Positions 49,785-60,111 are shown, counted from the stretch's first letter. The stretch is DNA of 64,000 nucleotides from Acidobacteria bacterium RIFCSPLOWO2_12_FULL_66_21 (GCA_001767455.1 MELC01000004.1:19706-83705); one strand, 5' to 3'. Notes: generated by a model from the sequence alone, not told the origin. Program-made: numbers and translations.

Positions 49785-50864
49785 GTCGAGCCGGCGCGGA
49801 TTCGGAAGACCCCGCCGCCAGGTGCCGCGTTCGGCCGGTATCCGCGCGAAGAGGCGTTCGTCCGGGACGTGTACGCGCGACTGATGCGGTACGACTTTGC
49901 GGCGCGGGAGTTTCGCCGGGTCGAGACGGGTGTCCCGGCGGCGCCGGGCGAGTACCTGGTGATCGCGCTGCGGGACATCCGAACCGAGGCATGGACCGGG
50001 GAGGCAACTCCCGTCGCGACGGCACGAACATCGGAAGTGCTCGCCGTCCATCGCCGCGCGCTGTGCAAGGGCGACGATCCCTGTCACGTCTACTACGACG
50101 TGGCCTGGAGTCACACCGCCGCACGCCCAGCCCGTCACGAGCCGCCGATCTCTGGCGATATCACGCGGTACACTCGGTACAGCGTGGCGCTCACGTTGGG
50201 GCCGATCACCCGCACCTATGATGCGGTCGTGCTCTATCATGATGAAAGCGGTGGGGTGACGGCGACGCCAGAGGTGATCGACCCGCTCGTCCCGGATCTT
50301 GATGAGTTGGCGGGAGACCGGGCGCCGCTCGCGAAAGCGCCGTGGAAGGTGTACACCAAGACGCGGCGCTACGCCGCCGTGGCGCAGAAGGCGCGCGCCT
50401 GGCACGCGAATCCGAACGCCCGCGCCCTCACGCTGCCGATTGGATTCATTGTCGGCGACGACGTGACGGCGCAGGACGAGACGATGGTCGCGATGACGGC
50501 GGAATTGTGCGAGGCGCCCGCGTGCTCCTGTGCCGCCGGTGGCGGCATGAGCGACGGCGAGTGGAACGAGCTTAAGAGTTCGTGGCCGAGGCTCGTCCGT
50601 CCCCAAGTCTGCAAGATGGGGCCAGAAACTGGCCCACCCGAAAGACCTGGCTCCTACAATTGCATGGCGTGGACGCTAGGCCAGTCCGCACTCGGCACAA
50701 TCAGCAATCACCCAGTCCGCACTCGGCACAATCAGCAATCATCCAGTCCGCACTCGACAATCAGCAATCCCCAATCACCAATACGATCCGCAATCCGCAA
50801 TCACCAATCCGCAATTAGCTGCCTCGCTGAAGTTGTTTCGCGATTCTCTGGACGTCGTCCATGA
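49785..50864 (+). pseudogene. Decayed paralogue of the 48731 gene with truncated DUF7689-like end
   Basis: The first 315 bp (49785-50099) repeat 48866-49180 without gaps. The frame is open upstream to about 49590, but the first usable start is a GTG at 49869, and there is no signal peptide, so the 5' end appears lost. After the duplicated part comes a longer domain (DITRYTRYSVALTLGPITRT, LPIGFIVGDDVTAQDETMVA) and then a RPGSYNCMAWTLG motif, which resembles the start of a DUF7689-like domain. This is cut off and the reading continues only into a CAATCAGC repeat. I infer a broken gene, though 331 codons remain open. Confidence 0.6.
50690..50815. repeat. CAATCAGC/CAATCACC modular repeat
   Basis: Three units of CAGTCCGCACTCGGCACAAT type (about 34 bp each, 50689-50760) followed by CAATCAGC, CAATCCCC, CAATCACC, CAATCCGC modules to 50815. 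It ends at the stop codon of the minus-strand BNR-M19 gene and forms the repeat-encoded tail of the decayed plus-strand frame. Confidence 0.85.
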
Positions 50865-53800
50865 CGCGCATGAGGTTGCCGCTCCAGATCTTCGCGATCT
50901 CCGCCTCGGTGTAGCCGCGGCGCATCAGCTCCAGCGTGACGCTGAAGGTCTCGTCGGCGCCGTTCCAGCCGGTCACGCCGCCGCCGCCGTCGAAATCGGA
51001 GGAAATGCCGACGTGGTCGATGCCGATCTTCTGCACGGCGTAGTCGATGTGGTCGACGAAGTCCTTCACCGTCGCGCGCGTCGGGGACGGGAACTTCTCG
51101 TCGATGGCGGCGAGCTTCTTCTGCAGATCCTCGCGCTGCGCGTCGGTCAGCGCCGCGAGCGCCGCACCGCGCCCGCCGCCTCCCGCGCGCCCGCCGCCCG
51201 GGGCGGCCGCGCCGGCGGCTCCGCGTCCTGCGGCCGCGCCCGTTCCGCCCCGTCCCGCGGCTGCAGCGGCGCCGCCCCGCCCGCCTCCGCGGCCGCCGCC
51301 GAGCGGCGTGCCGTTCGGCAGTCCGAACTCCTTCCGCAGGGCGTTGAGGGCCGCGCGCCGTTCGGGCGAATCCGTTTTCACGTAGCTCGCAAAGCCGACG
51401 ACCTGAATGATGCCGCCGTTCTTCTTCAGCGCCAGCAGTTGCTCGTCGTCCAGGTTCCGGCTGACGTCGGCCAGCGCGCGAACGGCGGAATGCGACGCAA
51501 TGATCGGCGCCTTGGTGATCTGCAGCGTCTGCATCATCGATTCCTTCGACGGATGCGAGACGTCGATCATCAGCCCGACCTTGTTCGCCTCGGCCACGAC
51601 CTGCTTGCCGAGCGGCGACAGCCCGTTCCACTTCCAGCCCTCGACCTCGCCGGTGTTCGAGTCGGAGAGCTGACTGTGCCCGTTGTGGGAGAGCGACAGA
51701 TACCTCGCGCCGCGATCGTAGAACTCCTTCACGCGCGCGAGCGCGGTCGTGTCGTCCCCGAGCGAGTACCCGTTCTCGACGCCAATCAAGGCGACTTTGC
51801 GCCCGCTGGCGTTGATCCGGCGCACGTCTGCGGAGGTCAGCGCGAGGCCGATCTTCTCGGGCGCGATCTTCCCGGTGAGCCGATGGATGGCGTCGAATTT
51901 CTCGACCGCCTGCTTGTAGGCGTTGTCGTATCCCTCCGGCGTCAACGGACCCTGTCCGACGTAGACGATGAAGAAGGCAGCGTCGAGACCGCCGGACACC
52001 ATCTTCGGCAGGTTCACCTGGTTGCCCAGGTCCTTCGTGTAATTGCGCTCCGGTGTGAAGTTGTTCGCGCTGATGTCGTCGTGGGTGTCCAGCGCGATCA
52101 CCCGCTCGTGTATCGCCCGCGCCTTCTTCTCGAGTGCCTCGTCGTCGACCACGAGCGGCTTCAAGCCCGCCTGCTTCAGCTTCGCATTCAGCGGCGGGAG
52201 ATCCACCGTCTTCACCGCCGTCCACCTTGCCCGTGCTTTCACCGCGTTCGCCTGTGCGTTGTTGATCGCCGTCAATGCCAGCGCCGTCGGGCGCACGTCG
52301 ACGCCGAGCGAGTTCATGACGCTGGCGAGCGCAGCGCCCGCACCCGCGAGCGTGTCCGGTGGTCCTCCGGTGACCGGCGCCGCGCCGCGTCCGCCGGGCG
52401 GCTGGGTTGCGGGTGGTCCGGCAGGAGCCCCGGGCGGCAGATTCACCCTGCCGACGGTGAGGACACCCTGTGCCGGCGTTGCACCGCCGCGTCCTCCACG
52501 TCCCCCGCGTCCGCCGCCGGGACCGGCGACCGATCCAATCAGCGCCTCGACCTTCTTGTCGAAGGCCGTCAGAGCCTCGGCAACCGCGCCTTTCGCGTCC
52601 GGAAGCCTCGAGGCGATCTGCGCGCGTACCCCCTGCGCCTGCTGCACCGCGCTCTGCGCATCCACTGCGCCGTCGTACGCCGCCTTTGTGAGCCAGTAGA
52701 TCTGCTGCATCATCAGCCGCGACGTCTTGACTCTCGGATCCTGCTTGACGGTGATCGGCTGCGAGTACGTCTTCCCATTGACCGTCAGCTTCACCGTGTA
52801 CGTGCCGGGCGCGACCCATGGCGTCGTGGGCGCCGGCACGGTGTTGTTCGGCGCGGCGGCAATCGGCAGGCCCCCGCGGCCGCCGCCTCCGCCGCCGGCG
52901 AGCGGCTGGTAGTGCACGTCCCACGTGAACCGGTGGAGGCCCGGTTCGGTCGAGAGCACCACCGGTGGACGGAACCAGTAGAGGGGAAGCGAGCTCGTCG
53001 CGGGATCCGGACGCGTGACCGGATCCGCGCTGGAGTAATGGCGAACCAGCCTGCCGTCGGACCCGACGACGTCGAGGGTGAGGGGGCCGCGAGCCGCCGA
53101 CTTCAAGTAGTAGTCGACGATCGCCCCCTCAGGCGGATTCGGCGCGTTCGGCTCGTCGGGAGGCAGCGGCGTGTCGGTGTTGGTGTTCCACCGCACCCGC
53201 AGCGCCGTCTGCGGCTTGAACAGGAACGCGTCGGCGTCGAGGACCTTCCGATCGATCTGGCGCAGCGGCGTGATGTTGTCGAGGATCCAGAATCCCCGGC
53301 CGTGGGTGGCGGCGATCAGGTCGTCGTCCTTGATCGTGAGGTCGCGGACCGACGACGGGGCCATGTTGAGCTGGAGCGACTGCCAGTGGTCGCCGTCGTC
53401 GAACGACACGTAGACGCGGCGCTCCGTCGCGGCATAGAGCAATCCCTTGCGCGTCGGATCCTCGCGGATCGAGCTGGTCGGCCCGCCCTCCTCGAGCCCG
53501 GCGTTGATTGCCGTCCACGTCTTCCCGCCGTCGTGCGTGCGGAACAGGTGCGGCCGCATGTCGTCGAGGCGCAGCGTGTTTCCCGCGGCATACGCGGTCA
53601 GCGCATCGAACCGGCCGGCGTCCATGTTGAAGACCTTCATCCACGGCGTCATCGTGGGCGGCGTCACGTCCTTCCACGTGGTCCCCCCATCCGCCGTCGT
53701 CTTGATCACGCCGTCGTCGGTGCCGAACCAGATCCGGTTGATGTCGAGATACGAAGGAGCGATGGAGTAGATGACGCCGCGCTGAGTGACGAGTGACGGG

Positions 53801-55467
53801 TCGCCGTACTTGCCGATGGTCTTCGGCAGGTCGTACGTCTTCCGCGTCGGATCGTCGCTGATGCGCGTCCAGTTGATCCCGCCGTCAATCGTCTTCCACA
53901 GGTAGTTGTTGGCATAGAAGAGCACGTCCGGACTCACCGGTGAAAACGCGACCGGCTGGGTGCGGACCGTACGGTAGGTCGGCGCCCCCGGGGGCGCGGG
54001 CGGGCCGCCGCGGCCCGGCGTCGGGCCGACGCCCTGATTCTGCGACGTGCGCCGATCGTACCGGCTCACCTTTCCGCCGTACACGATGTCGGGGTTCAGC
54101 GGATCCGGCACGGCGTAGCCGTACTCTTCGACCCCGACGGGATGCCACTCGCGGAACGTGATCTGCCCGTCGTTTCCACGGCTCGCGACGCACGCGGATC
54201 CGCTCTCCTGCTGCCCGCTGCACACGCGATAGGGAAAGTCGTTGTCGGTGTTGACGTGATAGAGCTGCGCCGTCGGCTGGTTGTACCAGGAACTCCATGA
54301 CGCGCCGCCGTTGAGCGTCACGACCGCTCCCTGATCGCTCGCGAGCAGGATGATGTTCGGATCGTCGGGATTGATCCAGCCGTTCTGGTAGTCATCGCCG
54401 CCGGGCGCCCCTTTGAACGGTACCCACGTCCTGCCGCCGTCCGTGGACTTGTACGAGACCGTGCTCGCCATGATGACGGTGTCCGCGTCCTTCGCGCCCA
54501 CGAGCGGCATCGCGAGGTCGCCGCCGCCGATGCGTCCGGTCGGCCTCGTATCCTCGGTCGCCCGGGTCCAGCTCTCACCGGCGTCATCGGAACGGTAGAA
54601 CGTCACCGCCGGGCCCGACGCGACCGTCGCGTACAAGCGCTTCGGGTTGCCCGGTGCGATGGCGAGATTCGCCTGGGTGATCGCGCCATTCCCCGGCAGA
54701 CCCTTCGTCAGCGGCGTCCACGTCGAGCCGCCGTCCGTGGACCTGTAGATGCCGCCGCCGGTGCCGCGCCACTGCGCGTTCTCCCATGGTCCCTGGCGTT
54801 CCTCCCAGAGCGTCGCGTAGACGATGTTCGGGTTCGAGGGATCGATGTCGACGTCGTTGCCGCCGACGTTCTCGTCCTTGTAGAGGACCTTCTGGAATGT
54901 CTGGCCGCCGTCGGTCGAGCGGAAGATCCCGCGCTCCTCGTTCGGCCCGTACGGATGGCCCGCGACCGCGACGAACAGCCGATTGGGGTTGTTCCGATCG
55001 ATCGCGATGGCGGGGATCTGCTGGCCGTCGCGCAGGCCGAGATGCGTCCACGTCTTTCCGGCGTCGGTCGATTTGTAGACGCCGTCGCCGACCGACAGGT
55101 CGGGGCGGGCGAGGCCTTCGCCGCTGCCGACATAGACGACGTTCGGGTCGGAGGCCGCGACCGCGATCGATCCGATCGATCCCGTCGGCTGGCTGTCGAA
55201 GATCGGCTTCCACGTGTGGCCGGCGTCAGTGGTCTTCCAGACGCCGCCGTTGACGACGCCGATATAGAACGTGTACGGCTGCTGCGGCGCCCCCGCGGCG
55301 GCCTTCGTGCGGCCTCCCCGATAGGGCCCGATGTTGCGCCAGCGCAGCTCGCCGAACAGCTTTTGATCGTAGGTGCCGGATGATGTCTGCGCCGTTGGAC
55401 GGGAATAAGTCGCCGCAAGGGCCGCGGCGGCCGCGAGGGCAAAAAGGACGGAGCGACGTAATGTCAA
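50815..55467 (-). CDS. Secreted BNR/sortilin propeller fused to an M19 membrane-dipeptidase domain
   Basis: 1550 aa in one frame. Signal peptide 1-27. Residues about 35-790 carry BNR blades (GVWKTTDAGHTWKP, GVYKSTDAGKTWTH, GIFRSTDGGQTFQK, GIYRSTDGGSTWTP). About 800-1100 are beta-sandwich and helical linker, as in other propeller proteins of this type. From about 1105 an M19 dipeptidase begins: ALDTHDDI (H1129, D1131), IGVENGYSLG, SLSHNGHSQ, DVSHPSKES and ASHSAVRAL give the complete dizinc ligand set. Gly/Ala-rich loop near 1400. Start TTG at 55467 with GGAGG upstream. The two halves are normally separate genes. Confidence 0.88.
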   Translation of the reverse strand: MTLRRSVLFALAAAAALAATYSRPTAQTSSGTYDQKLFGELRWRNIGPYRGGRTKAAAGAPQQPYTFYIGVVNGGVWKTTDAGHTWKPIFDSQPTGSIGSIAVAASDPNVVYVGSGEGLARPDLSVGDGVYKSTDAGKTWTHLGLRDGQQIPAIAIDRNNPNRLFVAVAGHPYGPNEERGIFRSTDGGQTFQKVLYKDENVGGNDVDIDPSNPNIVYATLWEERQGPWENAQWRGTGGGIYRSTDGGSTWTPLTKGLPGNGAITQANLAIAPGNPKRLYATVASGPAVTFYRSDDAGESWTRATEDTRPTGRIGGGDLAMPLVGAKDADTVIMASTVSYKSTDGGRTWVPFKGAPGGDDYQNGWINPDDPNIILLASDQGAVVTLNGGASWSSWYNQPTAQLYHVNTDNDFPYRVCSGQQESGSACVASRGNDGQITFREWHPVGVEEYGYAVPDPLNPDIVYGGKVSRYDRRTSQNQGVGPTPGRGGPPAPPGAPTYRTVRTQPVAFSPVSPDVLFYANNYLWKTIDGGINWTRISDDPTRKTYDLPKTIGKYGDPSLVTQRGVIYSIAPSYLDINRIWFGTDDGVIKTTADGGTTWKDVTPPTMTPWMKVFNMDAGRFDALTAYAAGNTLRLDDMRPHLFRTHDGGKTWTAINAGLEEGGPTSSIREDPTRKGLLYAATERRVYVSFDDGDHWQSLQLNMAPSSVRDLTIKDDDLIAATHGRGFWILDNITPLRQIDRKVLDADAFLFKPQTALRVRWNTNTDTPLPPDEPNAPNPPEGAIVDYYLKSAARGPLTLDVVGSDGRLVRHYSSADPVTRPDPATSSLPLYWFRPPVVLSTEPGLHRFTWDVHYQPLAGGGGGGRGGLPIAAAPNNTVPAPTTPWVAPGTYTVKLTVNGKTYSQPITVKQDPRVKTSRLMMQQIYWLTKAAYDGAVDAQSAVQQAQGVRAQIASRLPDAKGAVAEALTAFDKKVEALIGSVAGPGGGRGGRGGRGGATPAQGVLTVGRVNLPPGAPAGPPATQPPGGRGAAPVTGGPPDTLAGAGAALASVMNSLGVDVRPTALALTAINNAQANAVKARARWTAVKTVDLPPLNAKLKQAGLKPLVVDDEALEKKARAIHERVIALDTHDDISANNFTPERNYTKDLGNQVNLPKMVSGGLDAAFFIVYVGQGPLTPEGYDNAYKQAVEKFDAIHRLTGKIAPEKIGLALTSADVRRINASGRKVALIGVENGYSLGDDTTALARVKEFYDRGARYLSLSHNGHSQLSDSNTGEVEGWKWNGLSPLGKQVVAEANKVGLMIDVSHPSKESMMQTLQITKAPIIASHSAVRALADVSRNLDDEQLLALKKNGGIIQVVGFASYVKTDSPERRAALNALRKEFGLPNGTPLGGGRGGGRGGAAAAAGRGGTGAAAGRGAAGAAAPGGGRAGGGGRGAALAALTDAQREDLQKKLAAIDEKFPSPTRATVKDFVDHIDYAVQKIGIDHVGISSDFDGGGGVTGWNGADETFSVTLELMRRGYTEAEIAKIWSGNLMRVMDDVQRIAKQLQRGS

Positions 55468-55562
55468 GGGATGACCTCCGCGCGAGAGTGTATTCCAACC
55501 GGCGGACCTTTAGAACCTTGGAACCTGTAGAATGTGCTTTCCTCCGCTCCGGAAGGTCCAGC

Positions 55563-56429
55563 ATGCAGAAGGTCCCGACTTTTGCCCTGCTCGTCGCGGC
55601 CGTGTTGTTGCCGCTGCTCCTGCCCGCGCAGGCCGCGGCGCCCAATGCGCTGCTGCGGCTCGTCCAGACCGAGCGGAGCTTTGCCCGGCGCGCCACCGCC
55701 GTCGGATGGCGCGACGCATTTCTCGAGTTTTTCGCCGACGACGCGATTGCGCTGGTGCCCGAGCCGGCGCCGGCGAAGGACCGCCTGCGCAAGCAGCCGT
55801 CTCGGCCCTTCTCGGTATTCGAGCTCGAGTGGGAGCCGCGGACCGGTGAGATCGCGGCAAGCGGCGAGTTGGGATGGCTCACCGGCCCGTCGACGTCGCT
55901 CGACCGGTCGGCGGCCAATCCGAAACCGGGATACGGCAACTACCTGTCCATCTGGCGCCGTCAGCCCGACGGACAATGGCGGGTCTTCATCGACATCGGC
56001 GCGACGATTCCCGAGCCGGCCGCGTTCGCCCCTGGGTTCAACCGCTTTTCGTTCGAGCGCGCTTACAGCGGCAAGGCAGGGCATGCGGAGTCTCTTGGCG
56101 CGCTGCTCGCCGCCGACCGCGAGCTGAACGGCCGCCTCCCATCCGGCGTGGCGCAGGCCTACGGGGAGATGCTGGCGCCCGCGGCGCGACTGCATCGGAT
56201 GGGGCAGTCGCCGGCCGTCGGACGCGAGGCAGCGATGACGTGGCTGGCCGCGCACGCGCCGTCGATGCCCGCGATAACCGGCAACGGCGATGCTGCTGAA
56301 TCCGGCGACCTCGGCTACAGCTACGGCACGTACACCGCGGCGGCCGGCGCAAAGCCGGGGCCGTATCTTCGCGTCTGGCAGCGCACCGCCGCGGGCCGGT
56401 GGCTCATCGTCGCCGACGTCGAGCGATGA
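55563..56429 (+). CDS. Secreted protein with two SnoaL/DUF4440-like domains
   Basis: 288 aa. Signal peptide 1-24 (FALLVAAVLLPLLLPAQAAA). First domain (27-150): LLRLVQTERSFARRATAVGWRDAFLEFFADDAIA and YGNYLSIWRRQPDGQWRVFIDIG, the ending typical of NTF2-like DUF4440 proteins. Second half (165-288) repeats this layout (LLAADRELN, LGYSYGTYTAAA, YLRVWQRTAAGRWLIVADV). Binding or unknown enzymatic role. Divergent from the BNR-M19 gene with 95 bp between starts; TGTAGAAT about 30 bp upstream could be an extended -10. Confidence 0.75.
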   Translation: MQKVPTFALLVAAVLLPLLLPAQAAAPNALLRLVQTERSFARRATAVGWRDAFLEFFADDAIALVPEPAPAKDRLRKQPSRPFSVFELEWEPRTGEIAASGELGWLTGPSTSLDRSAANPKPGYGNYLSIWRRQPDGQWRVFIDIGATIPEPAAFAPGFNRFSFERAYSGKAGHAESLGALLAADRELNGRLPSGVAQAYGEMLAPAARLHRMGQSPAVGREAAMTWLAAHAPSMPAITGNGDAAESGDLGYSYGTYTAAAGAKPGPYLRVWQRTAAGRWLIVADVER

Positions 56430-56564
56430 TCCAGATTCTCCTATACTCGGGGACTGTGTTCGCGCCGCGCGCGGCACCGTTCTCGGTCGCTGCTGCGCAC
56501 GCAGCACGGAGGCCGGGAGGTCGAGGTACAACTCCATATTCGCGCCCTTCCAAGGAGACAGACA

Positions 56565-58757
56565 GTGACCTATCGCAGTTTCAGAGTCGCCGTGCGCCTC
56601 GCCGGGGCAGGGCTGGCCGTGGCGGCGTTGCAGATGACGATCGGCGCCCAGGACCGTCTCAAGACGATGCCCGGGTACGAGCAGCACCAGAAGATGGTCA
56701 AAGAGGCGCAGGGAGCCGTCAAGCTCGGGACGCTCACCGCGGCGTGGAAGGACGGGAAGACGATCGAGTACTCGAAGGACGGGAAAGTCTACCGCTACGA
56801 CGTCGCCACGAAAGCGACGACGGAAGTGGGACCCGCGACCCAGCCCGCCGGCCGCGGAGGCCGCGGCGGCGCGGGCGCCCCGGAACGCGGCCGCCAGTTC
56901 ACCACGGTCGAATCACCCGACAAGAAGTACAAGTCCGTATACAAGGACGAGGACCGCAACCTGTATCTGGTCGATGTCGCAACCGGCGCGGAAACTCGCC
57001 TGACGTCGGACGGCAGCAAGACCGATCGCATCAAGAACGGCACGGGGAGCTGGGTATACGGCGAAGAGCTGAGCCAGACGACGGCGATGTGGTGGTCGCC
57101 CGACAGCGCCAGGCTGGCGTACTACCGCTTCGACGAAAAGCAGGTGCCTGACTACCACCTGCAGCTCGATCAGACGAAGCTCCAGAGCCGGATCGACACC
57201 GAAGCGTACCCGAAGGCCGGCGTTCCCAACCCCATCGTCGATCTTTTCGTGTACGACGTCGCGGGCAGGAAGACGACCCGGATCGACGTACGCAGCGGCA
57301 AGCCGTTCGACAACGACGTCGTCGGCCACTACGTGTACCACGTGGCGTGGTCGCCGGACGGGCGCGAGCTGCTCTTCAACCGCACCAACCGGCGCCAGAA
57401 CGTGCTCGAGATCGCGGCCGCCAACCCGGACACCGGCGCGACGCGCGCGATCGTGCGCGAGGTATGGCCGACCGGCTGGATCGAGAACAACCCGTCGATG
57501 ATCTTCCTGAAGGACGGCAAGCGCTTCATCCTCGAGTCGACGCGCAACGGCTGGACGAACCTCGATCTGTACGACCTCAGCGGAAAGTTGATCGCTCCGC
57601 TCACCAGCCACACGGCGTTCGAAGTGGGCGGCGTCATCAAGATCGACGAGCCGGCGGGCGTCGTCTTCTACACCGCGCGCGACGGTGACAACCACCTGAA
57701 GATGCAGTTGCACCGGGTCGGCCTCGACGGCAAGGGTGACGTGCGGCTCACGGATCCCGCCTTCCATCACACCATCGGCGGATGCGTGACGGGCGCCGGC
57801 GGCGGTCGTGGCGGGTTCGGCGGCGCGGCTGCCTGCGGCATTTCGCCCGACAACAAGTACTTCGTGGACGTGTACCAGACGCACGACACCCCGCCGGCCA
57901 CGCGCGTCGTCGACGCCACAGCCGGTAAGCCGATCGCGGAGCTGGCGCAGAGCGACCTGACGAAGTTCACTCAGCTCGGGCTCAAGAAAGCGGAGATGTT
58001 CACCTACAAGGCCGCCGACGGCAAGACCACGCTGCACGGGTTGATTTCGTTCCCGTCCAACTTCGATCCGGCAAAGAAGTATCCAGCGCTCGTGTCGGTG
58101 TATGGCGGCCCGGCGTCAGGCAGCAACACCGCGCGCGAGACGTTCGTGGCGCCGAACATGACGACGGAGTACGGATTCCTCGTGCTCAACCTGGGCTCGC
58201 GGGCCGCGCCCGGCCAGGGTAAGCGGCTGCTCGACGACATCTACCTGAAGCTCGGCCAGGTCGAGATGGACGACATGGCCGAAGGAGTGAAGGCGCTGTG
58301 GGGCCGGCCGTATTTCGACAAAACGCGCGTCGGGATCTTTGGCACCTCGTACGGTGGGTACTCGGCGGTCATGGAGATCCTGCGGCATCCGGAGGTCTTC
58401 GCGGCGGCGTCCGCCTCCTCGCCCGTCACCGCGTGGAACCACTACGACACCGTGTACACCGAGCGCTACATGTGGATCCCGCAGGAGAACAAGGCAGGCT
58501 ACGACGCAGGCAGCGCCATGACGTATGCGAAGGATCTGAAGGGGCGGCTGCTGCTGTATTACGGCACCCAGGACAACAACGTGCACCCGTCGAACATGAT
58601 GCAGCTCATCGCGGCGCTGCAGCAGGCGGGGAAGAGCTTCGATCTCCAGGTCGGACCCGATCGCGGCCACAGCGGCGTCAATGCGGACCGCATGATGGAG
58701 TTCTTCATCGAGAACCTCATCATGCGGCCCGCGCCGACGCCCGGGACGAGAAACTAG
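56565..58757 (+). CDS. S9 family peptidase, dipeptidyl peptidase IV-like
   Basis: 730 aa, the normal S9B length. Signal peptide 1-28. DPP-IV N-terminal propeller (about 60-490), including WVYGEELSQTTAMWWSPDSARLAYYRFDE with the N-terminus-binding double Glu region. Catalytic domain: S595 in FGTSYGGYS, D670 in GTQDNNVHP, H702 in DRGHSGVN. It removes dipeptides, often Xaa-Pro, from peptide N-termini outside the cytoplasm. Start GTG with AAGGAG ribosome-binding site. Convergent with the radical SAM gene, 1 bp between stops. Confidence 0.94.
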   Translation: MTYRSFRVAVRLAGAGLAVAALQMTIGAQDRLKTMPGYEQHQKMVKEAQGAVKLGTLTAAWKDGKTIEYSKDGKVYRYDVATKATTEVGPATQPAGRGGRGGAGAPERGRQFTTVESPDKKYKSVYKDEDRNLYLVDVATGAETRLTSDGSKTDRIKNGTGSWVYGEELSQTTAMWWSPDSARLAYYRFDEKQVPDYHLQLDQTKLQSRIDTEAYPKAGVPNPIVDLFVYDVAGRKTTRIDVRSGKPFDNDVVGHYVYHVAWSPDGRELLFNRTNRRQNVLEIAAANPDTGATRAIVREVWPTGWIENNPSMIFLKDGKRFILESTRNGWTNLDLYDLSGKLIAPLTSHTAFEVGGVIKIDEPAGVVFYTARDGDNHLKMQLHRVGLDGKGDVRLTDPAFHHTIGGCVTGAGGGRGGFGGAAACGISPDNKYFVDVYQTHDTPPATRVVDATAGKPIAELAQSDLTKFTQLGLKKAEMFTYKAADGKTTLHGLISFPSNFDPAKKYPALVSVYGGPASGSNTARETFVAPNMTTEYGFLVLNLGSRAAPGQGKRLLDDIYLKLGQVEMDDMAEGVKALWGRPYFDKTRVGIFGTSYGGYSAVMEILRHPEVFAAASASSPVTAWNHYDTVYTERYMWIPQENKAGYDAGSAMTYAKDLKGRLLLYYGTQDNNVHPSNMMQLIAALQQAGKSFDLQVGPDRGHSGVNADRMMEFFIENLIMRPAPTPGTRN

Positions 58758-58758
58758 A

Positions 58759-60111
58759 TCATCCTACGAGCCGCTGGGGGATATCGCGATCGAACTTCGA
58801 AGCGCCGGTACTGCGGCGGTTGGCGAAGAACGCCTTCCGCCTCTCGTCCGTGCACTCGTCGTTGTACAGCCGCTCGGTCAGCCAGTAGATCCCCGCCTTG
58901 AGCTCGGCCGTCGACATGCCGTTCGGCACGTAGTTGACGTCGAACAGCGTGCACAAATCCCAGCGTCCCGGCTCGAGGATGCGACCTTCCTTCAGCAGCC
59001 GGCGGTACAGCGGCGTGCCCGGAAACGCCGTCAGGATCGTGATCTGCACGTCGTAGAGCGGCACCATCCGCGCGAACTGGAGGACGTCCTCGAAGATTGC
59101 CGGCGTGTGGCCGTCGAGGCCGAGAATGAAGCACCCGTTGACGGTGATCCCGTGGGACTGGATGCGGCGGAGCGCGGCGACGTAGGTCTGCGCCGTGCGC
59201 GCCTTGAAATCGGCGTGCAGTTCCACGCCCTGCAACGCGCTGGCGGTCGGACTCTCGAGGCCGACGAGCACCTGGCGGCAGCCCGCCTCGCGCATCAGGT
59301 CCAGGAGCTCCGGATCGTCGGCCACCGTGATGTCCGTCTCGGTGAACCAGTGCAGGTGGAGCGGCGCGAGACGCCGGCACAGCGCCTTGCCCCATCGCTT
59401 GTCGACGAACGTGTTGTCGTCGGCGAACTCGATGAACGGCCGCTCGCGCACCTGGCGGATCGCCTCGATGTCGCGGACCACGTCGCCGACGGGCCGCTTG
59501 CGGTAGCGCTCCGCCAGCATGACGTTCGACGCGCAGAAATCGCACCGCCACGGACATCCGCGCGACGTCTGGACGGTGAACCGGTTGTACGGGCGCGTCC
59601 CGAGCAGGTCGTAGCGCGGCGCCGGCAGGTGCGCGGCGTCGACGGGCGGAAACTCCGCGGCGGAGAACATGCGCGGCGCCTCGCGGCGCGAGGCGGCGTC
59701 GACGACGGCGGGCCATACGTGCTCGCCCTCGCCGACAATCACGTAATCGGCGTGCGCCGCGGCCTCTTCGGGCAGCACGCTGACGTGCAGGCCGCCCATC
59801 GCAATCAACACGCCCGCGGTCCGCAGGCGATCCGCGATCGAATAGGCCTCGAATACCTGCGCGGAGAACGTGCTGATCGCGACCAGGTCGCACGCGTAGA
59901 TCTCCGGCGGCTCGTCGCCGTCCGACTCCGCCTCGTAGTACTCGACAGTGTGTCCGGCCGGCGTGCAGGCGGCGAGATACAGGAGTCCGAGGCTCGGCAG
60001 CGACGCGATCGCCTTGCTGCGCTCGACGAACCCCGGCAGCGTCAGCCCGAGCTTCAGCAGCTCCGGATCGTGCGCGCGAATCCCGCTCAGCGCGAGAAAG
60101 CCGATTCTCAT
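58759..60111 (-). CDS. B12-binding radical SAM protein
   Basis: 450 aa. An N-terminal cobalamin-binding-like Rossmann domain (10-140: CDLVAISTFSAQVFEAY, GVLIAMGGLHVSVLPEEA, DYVIVGEGE) precedes a radical SAM core with C186-x3-C190-x2-C193 (TSRGCPWRCDFC). FADDNTFVDKRWGKAL and GLESPTASALQGV fit class B or HpnJ-like radical SAM enzymes; substrate unknown (methylation or lipid modification). Start at the ATG at 60111, overlapping the stop of the small membrane protein gene by 4 bp (ATGA). Confidence 0.9.
   Translation of the reverse strand: MRIGFLALSGIRAHDPELLKLGLTLPGFVERSKAIASLPSLGLLYLAACTPAGHTVEYYEAESDGDEPPEIYACDLVAISTFSAQVFEAYSIADRLRTAGVLIAMGGLHVSVLPEEAAAHADYVIVGEGEHVWPAVVDAASRREAPRMFSAAEFPPVDAAHLPAPRYDLLGTRPYNRFTVQTSRGCPWRCDFCASNVMLAERYRKRPVGDVVRDIEAIRQVRERPFIEFADDNTFVDKRWGKALCRRLAPLHLHWFTETDITVADDPELLDLMREAGCRQVLVGLESPTASALQGVELHADFKARTAQTYVAALRRIQSHGITVNGCFILGLDGHTPAIFEDVLQFARMVPLYDVQITILTAFPGTPLYRRLLKEGRILEPGRWDLCTLFDVNYVPNGMSTAELKAGIYWLTERLYNDECTDERRKAFFANRRSTGASKFDRDIPQRLVG

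Noticed and set aside
49623..50606. Minus-strand gene opposite the decayed paralogue
   Set aside because: Its last 35 residues look fairly protein-like, but the rest is antisense to the duplicated segment and the matching segment in the first copy is coded on the plus strand.
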